Origin: Burkholderia seminalis DSM 23518
Lineage (GTDB): Bacteria > Pseudomonadota > Gammaproteobacteria > Burkholderiales > Burkholderiaceae
Assembly: GCF_902832885.1 (NCBI RefSeq)
Contig: NZ_CADFDK010000004.1
Span: 95,655-159,654, forward strand
Direction of reading: 5' to 3'
Length of the DNA stretch: 64,000 nt
Shown: piece by piece, positions 1 to 8,763 of the stretch
How the letters are laid out: every line of letters starts with the position of its first letter
How positions within the stretch are numbered: position 1 is the stretch's first letter
Made by a program: the position numbers and the translations under genes
The notes under the pieces: model-generated
Seen by the model: the letters and a program-made list of their open reading frames with translations, nothing else
The model's database searches: none
Told to the model about the DNA's origin: nothing

Positions 1-1195
1 GTGATCGAGCTGTTCGCCGACGAGAGACCGGTCGAGGTCGAGGTCGACAGCGACGTGATCGAGCTGTTCGCCGACGAGAGACCGGTCGAGGTCGAGGTCG
101 ACAGCGACGTGATCGAGCTGTTCGCCGACGAGAGACCGGTCGAGGTCGAGGTCGACAGCGACGTGATCGAGCTGTTAGCCGACGACAGGCCGGTCGAGGT
201 CGAGGTGGACAGCGAAGTGATCGAGCTGTTGGCCGACGAGAGGCCCGTCGACGTCGAGGTCGACAGCGAGGTGATCGAGCTGTTGGCCGACGACAGACCC
301 GTCGAGGTCGAGGTGGACAGCGAAGTGATCGAGCTGTTCGCCGAGGACAGGCCCGTCGAGGTCGACGTGGACAGCGACGTGATCGAGCTATTCGTGGACG
401 AGAGGCCCGTCGAGGTCGAGGTGGACAGCGACGTGATCGAGCTGTTAGCCGACGACAGGCCGGTCGAGGTCGAAGTCGACAGCGAATCGATCGAGCTGTT
501 AGCCGACGAGAGGCCCGTCGAGGTCGAGGTCGACAGGGACGTGATCGAGCTGTTCGCCGAGGACAGACCCGTCGACGTCGACGTCGACAGCGAAGTGATC
601 GAGCTGTTGGCCGACGAGAGCCCCGTCGACGTCGAGGTCGACAGCGAGGTGATCGAGCTATTGGCCGACGACAAGCCGGTCGAGGTCGAGGTGGACAGCG
701 AAGTGATCGAGCTGTTCGCCGACGAGAGGCCAGTCGAGGTCGAAGTCGACAGCGAGGTGATCGAGCTATTGGCCGACGAGAGACCCGTCGAGGTCGAGGT
801 CGACAGGGACGTGATCGAGCTGTTCGCCGAGGACAGACCCGTCGACGTCGACGTCGACAGCGAAGTGATCGAGCTGTTGGCCGACGAGAGCCCCGTCGAC
901 GTCGAGGTCGACAGCGAGGTGATCGAGCTATTGGCCGACGAGAGGCCCGTCGACGTCGAGGTGGACAGCGAGGTGATCGAGCTATTGGCCGACGACAAGC
1001 CGGTCGAGGTCGAGGTGGACAGCGAAGTGATCGAGCTATTGGCCGACGAGAGGCCCGTCGACGTCGAGGTGGACAGCGAGGTGATCGAGCTATTGGCCGA
1101 CGACAAGCCGGTCGAGGTCGAGGTGGACAGCGAAGTGATCGAGCTGTTGGCCGACGAGAGGCCCGTCGACGTCGAGGTCGACAGCGAGGTAACCG
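1..1195. repeat. Tandem array of about 22 x 54 bp inside the adhesin gene
   Basis: Units of 54 bp (18 codons) repeat head to tail with no visible gaps and vary by a few substitutions, mostly at synonymous or Ser/Thr-exchanging positions. They encode the distal Ser/Thr-rich stalk of the minus-strand autotransporter. Because the unit length is a multiple of three, gain or loss of units would lengthen or shorten the stalk without shifting the frame. Some multi-unit blocks recur nearly unchanged (for example around 500-650 and 760-920), which suggests recent duplication. The array continues past the left edge. Confidence 0.95.
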
Positions 1196-4088
1196 AGCTG
1201 TTGGTCGAGCTGAGGCCCGTCGACAGCGACGTGATACCGGTCGACAGCGACGCGATGGCGCTGCCCGACGTCGACACCGTCGTCGACAGCGAGTCCACGA
1301 CCGAATTGGTAGCGTAGAGTTGCGAGCCGTTGATCGCATCGGTGCTGTTCGCGGCGATCCGACCGGCCGCGACATTGGTCACCTGACGCTCGGCGCCAGG
1401 CGCACCCACGCTGACCACGCTGGTCGGATTGCCGCCTTGGAACGTCGCCGTCACGCCACCGACAGTGCCGGTCGGCGTCGGGTTCGGCGCCGCCGTCGTG
1501 GAGCCGCTGCCGAGTGCAACGTCGCCGGCGTTGTTGGCCGTCGCGTTCTGGCCGATCGCGACTGCACCGTTTGCCTTCGCGTTCGCGGTGTCGCCGACTG
1601 CGACGCTGCTCGTACCCGCGGCGCTGGCGGCCACGCCGGCGGCGAGCGAATTGACGCCGGTCGCGCCGTTGTTGTTGTAGTTGGCCTGTTGCGTACCACC
1701 GTCGTTGACGCTGTAGTAATGCGTCTTGGCGGCTTCGATCGCGGTCGAGGTCGACGTGGACAGCGAGGTGATCGAGCTGGTGGAGGAGCTGAGACCGGTG
1801 GACAGCGACGAGATACCGGTCGAGGTCGACGTGGACAGAGACAGGATCGAGCTGTTGGCCGATGACAGACCCGTCGACGTGGAGGTCGAAAGCGACGTGA
1901 TCGAGCTGTTGGCCGACGAGAGGCCCGTCGACGTGGACGACGACAGCGACGTAACCGAGCTGTTAGCCGAGCTGATGCCCGTGGACAGCGAGTTGATGCC
2001 GGTCGAGGTTGAGGTCGACAGCGAGGTGATCGAGCTGTTGGCCGACGACAGACCCGTCGACGTGGACGACGACAGAGACGTGACCGAGCTATTGGCCGAG
2101 CTGATGCCCGTGGACAACGAGTTGATGCCGGTCGAGGTTGAGGTCGACAGCGAAGTGATCGAGCTGTTGGCCGACGAGAGGCCGGTCGACGTGGACGACG
2201 ACAGAGACGTGACCGAGCTATTGGCCGAGCTGATGCCCGTGGACAGCGAGTTGATGCCGGTCGAGGTCGAGGTCGACAGCGAAGTGATCGAGCTGTTGGC
2301 CGATGACAGACCCGTCGAGGTGGACGACGAAAGCGACGTGACCGAGCTATTGGCCGAGCTGATGCCCGTGGACAACGAGTTAATGCCGGTCGAGGTCGAG
2401 GTCGACAGCGAGGTGATCGAGCTGTTGGCCGACGACAGGCCCGTCGAGGTGGACGACGACAGCGACGTGACCGAGCTGTTAGCCGAGCTGATGCCCGTGG
2501 ACAACGAGTTAATGCCGGTCGAAGTCGAGGTCGACAGCGAGGTGATCGAGCTGTTGGCCGACGACAGACCCGTCGACGTGGACGACGACAGAGACGTGAC
2601 CGAGCTATTGGCCGAGCTGATGCCCGTGGACAACGAGTTGATGCCGGTCGAGGTTGAGGTCGACAGCGAAGTGATCGAGCTGTTGGCCGACGACAAGCCC
2701 GTCGACGTGGACGACGACAGCGACGTGACCGAGCTATTGGCCGAGCTGATGCCCGTGGACAACGAGTTAATGCCGGTCGAGGTCGAGGTGGACAGCGACG
2801 TGATCGAACTGTTAGCTGACGACAGACCCGTCGACGTGGACGACGAAAGCGACGTAACCGAGCTGTTTGCCGAGCTGATGCCCGTGGACAACGAGTTGAT
2901 GCCGGTCGAGGTCGACGTCGACAGCGAAGTGATCGAGCTGTTGGCCGACGAGAGGCCGGTTGACGTGGAAGTCGACAGCGAACGGATCGAGCTATTCGCC
3001 GACGAAAGGCCGGTCGACGTGGAGGACGAAAGCGACGTAACCGAGCTATTGGCCGAGCTGATGCCCGTGGACAGCGAGTTGATGCCAGTCGAGGTCGAGG
3101 TCGAGAGCGACGAAATCGAGCTGTTTGCCGACGACAGGCCGGTCGACGTCGAAGTCGACAGGCTGCCGATCGCGCTCGTGGTCGTGCTCATGCCGGTGCT
3201 GAGCTGGGCGACGGTGACCGCGTCCTGCGGTGCCGAGCCGTCGGCGACGTTGGTGATGCGGCGCAGTGCCGTCGAACTGCCGACGGACACTTCCGACAGC
3301 GGTGCGGCGCTGCCGGTGAGGTAGCCCGTCCCGCTCGGTGCCGTAGCGCCGGTCACGCTGCCTGCACCGATCGCGACGCTGGACGCGTAGTTGGCCGTGC
3401 CGCCGAGTGCCAGGGCGTTGGTGCCGGTTGCCGTCGCGGCATTGCCGATGGCGGACGCGCCGGAGCCGGCCGCGGTGGCCGCCGAACCAAGTGCCGTGCC
3501 GTTGGTGCCTGCCGACGTGACGACCGCGTTCGAGCCGATCGCGATACCCGACGTCGTTGCCGAGTTGACGTTGGAAAAGCGGCCCAAAGCAATGGCGTTG
3601 GTGCCGGCTGCAACGGCACCGCCCGAGCCCGAACTGTTGCCGCCGCCGATTGCGATCGAACTGCTGCCCGACGCCGTGGAGTCGTTGCCGACCGCCGTCG
3701 CCCCCGTGTTCAGCGCCTTTGCGCCCGAGCCGATACCGATCGCGCTTGCGCCGGTCGCCGTCGTGGCCTGACCGAAAGCCTGCGAATAGTTGCCCGACGC
3801 CGTTGCGTTCGCGCCGATTGCAATCGACGTCGAACCACTGGCCGTCGTGGTGCTCCCGTTGTTACCGCCAATTGCGATCGCCTGTGCGCCCGTTGCGGAG
3901 ACGCCGCCCCCGCCGTTGCCTGCTACATACTGCGCATGCGCGACGCCCGCCCCCGCGACGAGAACGGCGGCTGCAACGGCCTTCACGACGGCCGACTTGT
4001 TCGGCTTGCCCCGGGCCGAATCGTGTTCCGATGCCGCGACCCAGGCGCCAAGAGCTTCGTTCCAGATCGAGCGGTATGTGCGGTTCAT
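1..4088 (-). CDS. Trimeric autotransporter adhesin (YadA/Hia type), N-terminal part, cut by window edge
   Basis: Surface adhesin of the type V secretion family. The gene starts at the ATG at 4086-4088, with a GGAGG ribosome site 9 bases upstream, and its frame stays open for about 1362 codons to the window edge; the C-terminal membrane anchor lies outside. The protein begins with an extended signal peptide region (MNRTYRSIWNEALGAWVAAS), then a signal helix ending AHA before QYVAG. Next come YadA-type head repeats (SxAIGxxAxATG pattern) to about residue 270, then a Ser/Thr-rich array of about nine 43-residue units (3170-1741). A second head region follows at about 1740-1270, with a neck-like stretch AERQVTNVAAGRIAANSTDA. 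A further array of about 22 units of 18 residues (SLSTSTSTGLSSANSSIT type) runs to the edge. Known family role: adhesion to host or matrix. The acidic repeat protein that can be read on the plus strand is a shadow of these repeats. Confidence 0.93.
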   Translation of the reverse strand, partial: MNRTYRSIWNEALGAWVAASEHDSARGKPNKSAVVKAVAAAVLVAGAGVAHAQYVAGNGGGGVSATGAQAIAIGGNNGSTTTASGSTSIAIGANATASGNYSQAFGQATTATGASAIGIGSGAKALNTGATAVGNDSTASGSSSIAIGGGNSSGSGGAVAAGTNAIALGRFSNVNSATTSGIAIGSNAVVTSAGTNGTALGSAATAAGSGASAIGNAATATGTNALALGGTANYASSVAIGAGSVTGATAPSGTGYLTGSAAPLSEVSVGSSTALRRITNVADGSAPQDAVTVAQLSTGMSTTTSAIGSLSTSTSTGLSSANSSISSLSTSTSTGINSLSTGISSANSSVTSLSSSTSTGLSSANSSIRSLSTSTSTGLSSANSSITSLSTSTSTGINSLSTGISSANSSVTSLSSSTSTGLSSANSSITSLSTSTSTGINSLSTGISSANSSVTSLSSSTSTGLSSANSSITSLSTSTSTGINSLSTGISSANSSVTSLSSSTSTGLSSANSSITSLSTSTSTGINSLSTGISSANSSVTSLSSSTSTGLSSANSSITSLSTSTSTGINSLSTGISSANSSVTSLSSSTSTGLSSANSSITSLSTSTSTGINSLSTGISSANSSVTSLSSSTSTGLSSANSSITSLSTSTSTGINSLSTGISSANSSVTSLSSSTSTGLSSANSSITSLSTSTSTGINSLSTGISSANSSVTSLSSSTSTGLSSANSSITSLSTSTSTGLSSANSSILSLSTSTSTGISSLSTGLSSSTSSITSLSTSTSTAIEAAKTHYYSVNDGGTQQANYNNNGATGVNSLAAGVAASAAGTSSVAVGDTANAKANGAVAIGQNATANNAGDVALGSGSTTAAPNPTPTGTVGGVTATFQGGNPTSVVSVGAPGAERQVTNVAAGRIAANSTDAINGSQLYATNSVVDSLSTTVSTSGSAIASLSTGITSLSTGLSSTNSSVTSLSTSTSTGLSSANSSITSLSTSTSTGLSSANSSITSLSTSTSTGLSSANSSITSLSTSTSTGLSSANSSITSLSTSTSTGLSSANSSITSLSTSTSTGLSSANSSITSLSTSTSTGLSSANSSITSLSTSTSTGLSSANSSITSLSTSTSTGLSSANSSITSLSTSTSTGLSSANSSITSLSTSTSTGLSSANSSITSLSTSTSTGLSSANSSITSLSTSTSTGLSSANSSIDSLSTSTSTGLSSANSSITSLSTSTSTGLSSTNSSITSLSTSTSTGLSSANSSITSLSTSTSTGLSSANSSITSLSTSTSTGLSSANSSITSLSTSTSTGLSSANSSITSLSTSTSTGLSSANSSITSLSTSTSTGLSSANSSITSLSTSTSTGLSSANSSI
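1741..3170. repeat. Tandem array of about nine 129-bp units inside the adhesin gene
   Basis: Units of 129 bp (43 codons) repeat between the two head regions of the autotransporter. Each unit is a composite of two 18-residue blocks plus a 7-residue insert (SLSTGIN or ISLSTGI type when read on the minus strand). The unit nearest the N-terminal head has an extra 18-residue block. The period differs from the 54-bp array at 1-1195, so the two stalk segments were expanded separately. Confidence 0.93.
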
Positions 4089-4102
4089 GTCCTGCTACCT
4101 CC

Positions 4103-5095
4103 AAATGTGCACGCCACACACCGGTCTCTTTTGTTAGAGGAATGCTCCGTGCGCTCGCGCGAATCTCAAAATTGATGGGCGGAGTTTATTGGAGGTGGTT
4201 TTTATAGATTGATAAAAAGTGATAAATAGACGGTTTTGAAAGTTAAAGGATGGTTAATGAACCGCGTTTCCGTGTGTCAATGAAGAATGATTTTGAAAGA
4301 TGTAAGAATGTGTCTCGTTGGGTTCTGGCTTGCTTGGGGCTATCATTATTTTGGTATGAAAATCATGTACTTACACTTGTTGTGTGGGCTGGGTTACACA
4401 AGCGAACGCCTCAAAAGTAAGACAAATGAAATAGCAAACGTTTGCGCATCGGAAAATTCTTTCAGCAATGTAAGGTTAATTTGCCGGCCGATGGATAATG
4501 TCTTTGAAATCTTGTTAACCTGTTAATTTGAGATTTATATCAAATTGATTTTTATTTTAATTGATTTCGTGAAAATCAATTTAATTGAATATATTGAATA
4601 TCCGACTGTGCTGAATTGCGCATCCTGGCCGACGCCGGTGCCCGTCTGACGGGCGTTCCGGGCCGGCAGGTTCGCCAAAGTTGTAAAAAAGTGCTACGGA
4701 GCAATTGATCAGCGCCCAAGCATTCTTTTTCGGATTTGTCCTATTGACGATATCGGCGTGTAAGTGGAGCGGGATGGGCGGGACAATCGGCGGGAGGCCG
4801 CCCTGTGGCGGGGTAACGACAGATTGTTGAACGCGCCGGCAGGGCATGTCGGCAGGGCCCCCCAAATTGTCAGATCAGGGGTGACAATTGGCCCGTGTGC
4901 CGCATAAAAAAGGGCGGGTACAACTGTGTCGGGGACGCGACATATGGCGGCTACGCGCGCTCGACGCGTCGAAGCTTCAAACCGACAACTGCTGGCCAAG
5001 GCGGAACAACGCGGGTTCGATGCCGTGCCCCGTCCCGGAAGCACGGGCGATCCTTTGTGTCTACATGCCGACTTGCCGAACGAGCGCGGCCGCCG
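4103..5095. other. Intergenic region with an AT-rich block upstream of the adhesin gene
   Basis: No convincing gene. About 4150-4620 is strongly AT-rich in an otherwise GC-rich window and lies directly upstream of the minus-strand adhesin gene, so it probably holds its promoter. I could not pick a convincing -35/-10 pair. It contains a perfect 9-bp inverted repeat with a 5-base loop (arms at 4559-4567 and 4573-4581, AATTGATTT/AAATCAATT) and a nearby further copy of ATTGATTT at about 4543. The GC-rich remainder (4620-5095) shows only weak open frames on both strands. Confidence 0.6.
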
Positions 5096-5434
5096 TCACG
5101 GTCTCACTGCGGGCGTACAGTCGATGGCCACGGTGGCGGACGGCCCCTGCGTCGCACTCGATCCGGCCAGCGCGGTCAGCAACCCGGCCTGATTGGTCAG
5201 GCACTGAACGTTGACCGTATGCGCGTCGATTGGAGTCATCGTGATATTGCGGCCTTGCCACATGAAGACAAGGTTCGTCGACGGGATGTTCAAAGGCGTT
5301 GTCGTGCCGGTGGCGGTGCATTGGCCACCGGAGGGCGAACTGCATTGCAACGAGATGGAGGAGCCGGCGGCGAATGTGGTGCCGGCGGCGCCGGCAAGGA
5401 CGATCCCGGCCACGGCATGGGAAATCGATTTCAT
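5096..5434 (-). CDS. Small exported protein of unknown function
   Basis: 112 residues. The N-terminus is a clear Sec signal peptide (MKSISHAVAGIVLAGAAGTT followed by FA) with likely cleavage before AGSSIS, so the mature protein of about 90 residues is periplasmic or secreted. It contains four cysteines (in LQC, GGQC, VQC and DCT contexts), compatible with two disulfides, and a Thr-rich stretch around residue 45. An AGGA ribosome site lies about 7 bases before the ATG. I do not recognise the family. It stands alone: the nearest gene downstream is the adhesin, about 1 kb away, and the nearest upstream is the ferritin-like protein gene. Confidence 0.65.
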   Translation of the reverse strand: MKSISHAVAGIVLAGAAGTTFAAGSSISLQCSSPSGGQCTATGTTTPLNIPSTNLVFMWQGRNITMTPIDAHTVNVQCLTNQAGLLTALAGSSATQGPSATVAIDCTPAVRP

Positions 5435-5752
5435 TTGGAATCCTGAGTAGTATAGGGGAGGCTTGACGATCCGGCCGCGCCATGGCCTGACTCACGAACC
5501 GTCAGCCCTGTCGCGACGCGTGCGGCGACATCCCCGGTACGGCCAACGCCGGCTTGTCATCGCGGAACATAACCTACGTTGGCGTGACGACGCATGTCAA
5601 GAAAATGCAGGGCCTGAAAGCGATTCGGTCGTAGCGGTAGCGAGTGCCGGCCGAGGGGCGGCATTTGCGAACCTCGAGCGTGCCTGTGACGGTGTTCCGC
5701 AGACGCGGCGATCGCCGGTTGCCGGACCCGGCAACCGGGCAATCCTCCGGTC
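5435..5752. other. Intergenic region, nothing recognised
   Basis: About 318 bases between the small exported protein and the ferritin-like gene, both on the minus strand. It should contain the promoter of the exported protein and the end of the upstream transcript. I found no clear terminator, RNA or open frame. Confidence 0.4.
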
Positions 5753-6655
5753 TTACTTCTTCAGAAACCGCAGCGCGAACCGCGCCATGCGTGGCACGAA
5801 CATCGGGCGCAGCAGGCGCTCGTCGTACCCGGCCATCCGCCGGTCGTTCTCGGCCAGACACAGCTCGATCAGCTCGCGCGGGTTCAGCGCGTCGCCGATA
5901 TCCGCAGTGCCGGTCGCCGGGAAGTTCGCGTCGCGCGCGGCGCCATTCGCATCGATGCCGCGCGCGATGTTCATGCGGTCGCGAATCAATTGCACCCACA
6001 CCGCCGCGACACGCGCGAAGAACCACGGCCGGCGCCACCACGGCATCGTGCGCCAGTACCACGCATACCAGTTCACGAAGAACAGGATATGGCGGCCTTC
6101 TTCCTGGATCACGGGCTCGAAGGTGTCGACGAGCTCGGGCGGGAAATAACCGGAGCGCTGCGCGGAGCGGAACAGGCCGAATGCGAAGAAGCTGTCGATG
6201 CATTCGCTGAAGCCCGTCATCATCCACGACCATTCGGGATCGGTCGGCGCCGGGTAGGGCGGCTCCGGCGCGAGCCGGATGCCGTAAGCCTCGACGAGCT
6301 TCGACAGCACGACCTTGTGGCGGGCTTCCTCGTTGCCGTCCATCTCGAGCGCGCGGCGCAGCAGCGGATCGCCGACCGTCGCCGCGTAGGTCGCGACGCG
6401 GATCGACGCACGGCCTTCGGTTTGCACCGCGATGTCCCAGATCGGCAGCGACGTGAGCCGCCGAAGTTCGTCGGGCTTGAGCGGCGGCCAGTCGATCACG
6501 GCCGGCTTGTACGGATTGTGTGTGTCGAGCAGCATGCGGCAGAACATCTGCATGTGCGCATCGGAACCGATCCGGACCGGACCTTGCCTCTCGAAGGTCC
6601 AGTTGCGCATTGCGTGATCTGCGGCTGCGTGCTCTTCCTGCAGCGTGTCACTCAT
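5753..6655 (-). CDS. Ferritin-like di-iron domain protein
   Basis: 300 residues from the chosen start MSDTLQEEH. Two E-x-x-H helices typical of ferritin-like di-iron proteins are present: NEEARHKVV near residue 115 and QEEGRHILFF near residue 190, the latter followed by an aromatic-rich membrane-interfacial stretch (NWYAWYWRT). This suggests a soluble or membrane-attached oxidase or hydroxylase-like protein, but the substrate cannot be read from the sequence. An in-frame GTG at 6754 would add 33 residues and overlap the stop of the next upstream gene by 4 bases; the extra residues look non-conserved in character, so I prefer the ATG at 6655 although its ribosome site is weak. Confidence 0.75.
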   Translation of the reverse strand: MSDTLQEEHAAADHAMRNWTFERQGPVRIGSDAHMQMFCRMLLDTHNPYKPAVIDWPPLKPDELRRLTSLPIWDIAVQTEGRASIRVATYAATVGDPLLRRALEMDGNEEARHKVVLSKLVEAYGIRLAPEPPYPAPTDPEWSWMMTGFSECIDSFFAFGLFRSAQRSGYFPPELVDTFEPVIQEEGRHILFFVNWYAWYWRTMPWWRRPWFFARVAAVWVQLIRDRMNIARGIDANGAARDANFPATGTADIGDALNPRELIELCLAENDRRMAGYDERLLRPMFVPRMARFALRFLKK

Positions 6656-6750
6656 GGCTATTGTTATGCGATTGCGGATCGAAAGATTCTTGCACAGCTT
6701 CCGTAATCGCGTATTTTCGAGTGGCCATGTGCACACCGGCCCGGCGGACG

Positions 6751-6969
6751 TCACGCGTTGGTGTCGACCCAGAGGCGGCCCCAGCGCGACGCATAGGCGA
6801 GCGCGTGCTCCTCCTCGAAGAAGAAATCGATTGCATCGAACGACACGGAGCGCGGCGACGGCCCGCCGCTCGCCCGCTCGATCGTCAGGTTGGCGGCGAA
6901 CAGCCCGTTCGGCAACCGGGCAGCGGCGGGAGCGACTTCATAGCCCTTGTAGCGGATCGTACGGTTCAT
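6751..6969 (-). CDS. Small soluble protein of unknown function
   Basis: 72 residues starting MNRTIRYKGYEVAPAA. It reads like the short Burkholderia-type proteins with an N-terminal beta-hairpin (YKGYEVAP, then NGLFAANLTIER) and a C-terminal helix (FFEEEHALAYASRWGRLWVD). No signal peptide and no cysteines. It sits directly upstream of the ferritin-like gene and may share its transcript. The family function is unknown to me. Confidence 0.6.
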   Translation of the reverse strand: MNRTIRYKGYEVAPAAARLPNGLFAANLTIERASGGPSPRSVSFDAIDFFFEEEHALAYASRWGRLWVDTNA

Positions 6970-7207
6970 GGCATGCGCGGAGAAAGTTCGGACTTTCAGC
7001 GTACGAAAACCTGCCGGCGCCGTGAACCAATCTTTCGGCCAATGCTAATCACGCGGCAGGCCGAATCGTTATCGAGGGGGGACGCGGGGGAAGGGCGACG
7101 CAGGGGAGACGACGGCGTGCGCGGCCGGCGGTCGCGCATCGGAAAACGCGCCGCGCGCGCCCGTCGAACCTTGTCGGCCGGGCGCGCGCGACGTAATGCG
7201 GCGGAGA

Positions 7208-7858
7208 TTACTGGTTGGCGATCTTCAGCACGGGGGCGAGCGCATCGACCGATGCCGCGTGCGACGCCGCCCGATGCGATGCGAAGGCGAGCGCAAACTC
7301 GGCCGCTTGCGCGCCGACCGTCTCGAGCTGCGCGGCGACTTTCGGATCCGAGCAGTCGTCGGCGCTTTCGAAGCGTGTTTCGAGCGTGTTCACGGTCGCG
7401 CCGAACGGCGTCGGCCAGCCGCGCAGCGCATGGACGATCGACCGCACCGACGTGAGCACGGTGCCGGCCGCCTGCCAGCCGTAAGCGGTGACGATCAGGC
7501 CGACCGCGCGGCCGTCGAGATAGGGGCGTTCGTCGGCGCGCAGTTCCTCGAGCGTGTCGAGCGCGTTCTTCACGAGACCGGAGACGCCGCCGTGATAGCC
7601 GGGCGTCGCGATGATGATCGCGTCGGCCTGGCGCACGGCGTCGATCAGTTCGCGCTGCGCGTCGGTCAGCGTTTTGTGTTCGGGGGCGTAGTGCGGCAGC
7701 GTATGCAGGAACGGGCCGTCGAACAGGCGCGTTCGTGCGCCGGCAGCCTGTGCACCGCGCAGCGCGAACGTCAGCGCGCGTTCGGTGGACGACGCGGCTC
7801 GGGTGGTGCCGCCGATACCGACGACGAACGGGCGGCGGTGTTGATCGAATGCAGTCAA
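7208..7858 (-). CDS. NADPH-dependent FMN reductase family protein
   Basis: 216 residues with a flavodoxin-like fold. The N-terminal FMN phosphate loop is GIGGTTRAASSTERAL (residues 14-29), and the second signature is ATPGYHGGVSGLVKNALD near residue 85, as in SsuE/ChrR/ArsH-type reductases. It would reduce FMN or a quinone/metal-type acceptor with NAD(P)H in the cytosol; the physiological acceptor is not evident. It is a single-gene unit, with no sulfonate or arsenic genes beside it. On its 5' side lies the plus-strand small RNA candidate. Confidence 0.85.
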   Translation of the reverse strand: MTAFDQHRRPFVVGIGGTTRAASSTERALTFALRGAQAAGARTRLFDGPFLHTLPHYAPEHKTLTDAQRELIDAVRQADAIIIATPGYHGGVSGLVKNALDTLEELRADERPYLDGRAVGLIVTAYGWQAAGTVLTSVRSIVHALRGWPTPFGATVNTLETRFESADDCSDPKVAAQLETVGAQAAEFALAFASHRAASHAASVDALAPVLKIANQ

Positions 7859-8019
7859 GGGGCGCTCCTGGGGGATGGCTTGCCCGGCTAAGCACAGGCT
7901 TAAAACCAGATGGTAACGACCCCGCCGCCACTCTGAAAACGACTTTTCGTTCTATCGATATGCCGCGCGACGGGGCAAACGTGTGCGAGGCCGCGCAAAT
8001 CGATAGCAGAAATGCTTGG

Positions 8020-8048
8020 TTGGGACGGTGCGCCAAGGTCGATAAGAT
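8020..8048 (+). promoter_or_regulatory. Candidate sigma-70 promoter for a small RNA
   Basis: TTGGGA at 8020-8025 and TAAGAT at 8043-8048 are separated by exactly 17 bases; each hexamer matches the consensus at four of six positions. A transcript starting near 8055 would end about 69 bases later at the strong terminator, with no open frame between. Confidence 0.4.
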
Positions 8049-8054
8049 GAATCC

Positions 8055-8123
8055 GTCTCCTCCATGATGTCTCTACTGACATGGGTTGGCCCCGCCGCGC
8101 GGATGCAGGCGGGGCTTTTTTTT
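8055..8123 (+). ncRNA. Candidate intergenic small RNA with exposed anti-Shine-Dalgarno sequence
   Basis: Predicted RNA of about 69 bases in the gap between two minus-strand genes. It would begin with TCTCCTCC (8056-8063), complementary to ribosome binding sites, followed by a short stem-loop (ATGTC/GACAT around TCTACT, 8067-8082) and a GC hairpin with eight T residues. This layout (5' C-rich seed, short hairpin, Rho-independent terminator with a long U tail) is what is seen in Hfq-dependent regulatory RNAs. The ends are inferred from the promoter and terminator only. Confidence 0.45.
8089..8123 (+). terminator. Rho-independent terminator reading on the plus strand
   Basis: Perfect 8-bp stem GCCCCGCC (8089-8096) / GGCGGGGC (8108-8115), then T8 at 8116-8123. 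The T tract exists only for plus-strand transcription, yet both flanking genes are on the minus strand, so it must end an unannotated plus-strand RNA. Confidence 0.85.
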
Positions 8124-8176
8124 GGTTCATCGAGGATGGCCGGAAAACGGGGCGCGATGCTTTCGGTCGTGACGCG

Positions 8177-8482
8177 TTATTCGAATACCGGCCGGAAGAA
8201 GCTGCGCTCATAGCGGACGATGCAGCGCGTTTCCTCCGCGTAGCGGAACGCGGCCTGGCAGGCCGGATCCTCCATCGAGCGTTCGCGGTAGCGCTCGTAT
8301 TCGGCGAGACTCGGGAACGAGAACATCGCGAGCGCGATGTCGTTCGCGCCTTCGGACGGCAGGAAGTAGCCGTGATGCGTGCCGCCGAACTTTTCGACGA
8401 GCGGAATCCACATCTTGCCGTAGGTTTCGAACTCGGCGAGCTTGTACGGATCGATGACGTAGCGAAGGAAGCAGGTGACCAT
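8177..8482 (-). CDS. NIPSNAP family protein
   Basis: 101 residues from the chosen start MVTCFLRYVIDPYKLAEFE. The sequence follows the NIPSNAP/ferredoxin-like alpha-beta barrel pattern: VIDPYK, then WIPLVEKFGGTHHGYFLP, then FSFPSLAEYERYR, ending YERSFFRPVFE. Proteins of this family are dimeric and of uncertain function, sometimes found with degradation enzymes. I prefer the start at 8482 because family members begin close to this motif; an in-frame ATG four codons upstream (8494) is also possible, and neither has a strong ribosome site. It is a single gene with no obvious partner. Confidence 0.8.
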   Translation of the reverse strand: MVTCFLRYVIDPYKLAEFETYGKMWIPLVEKFGGTHHGYFLPSEGANDIALAMFSFPSLAEYERYRERSMEDPACQAAFRYAEETRCIVRYERSFFRPVFE

Positions 8483-8763
8483 GAACACTCGCATTGCGGT
8501 ATGGGAGCAGCGAGTCTGGAGCGCGTCGCCGCACGTGTCAACGGCATGCGTGCCCGGCATCGATATCGCCGCGTGACGGGGTGCTTGCGCGAACAACGAT
8601 CGGTGTGATTTCAGGGGTTTGCAACGACACGTGCGGCGTTGCGGGACGTACCTTTTTCATCGCGTCCGCCACGCCCGCTTCCCCAAACTTTTACGACATT
8701 TTTTCTTGCGACAGCGGCTGGCGCGCTCATAGACTTCGGGCATCCCCATCACGGAGCATGGCC

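Noticed and set aside
1-1195. CRISPR-like array
   Set aside because: Units are contiguous without unique spacers and are in frame with a coding sequence.
1-3324. Long plus-strand acidic repeat proteins (438 and 532 codons)
   Set aside because: They are antisense readings of the Ser/Thr-rich repeats of the autotransporter. The minus strand alone has the ESPR signal, head motifs and a ribosome site, and its frame is continuous over the whole region.
4287-4526. 79-codon plus-strand frame in the AT-rich block
   Set aside because: No ribosome site, composition follows the AT-rich background, and no domain or signal peptide is seen; more likely regulatory DNA.
4581-4865. 94-codon minus-strand frame
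   Set aside because: No ribosome site and no family character; codon use looks non-coding.
8050-8070. Minus-strand ribosome site (GGAGGAG) opposite the small RNA start
   Set aside because: No start codon follows at a usable distance on the minus strand, so it is more likely the complement of an RNA seed.
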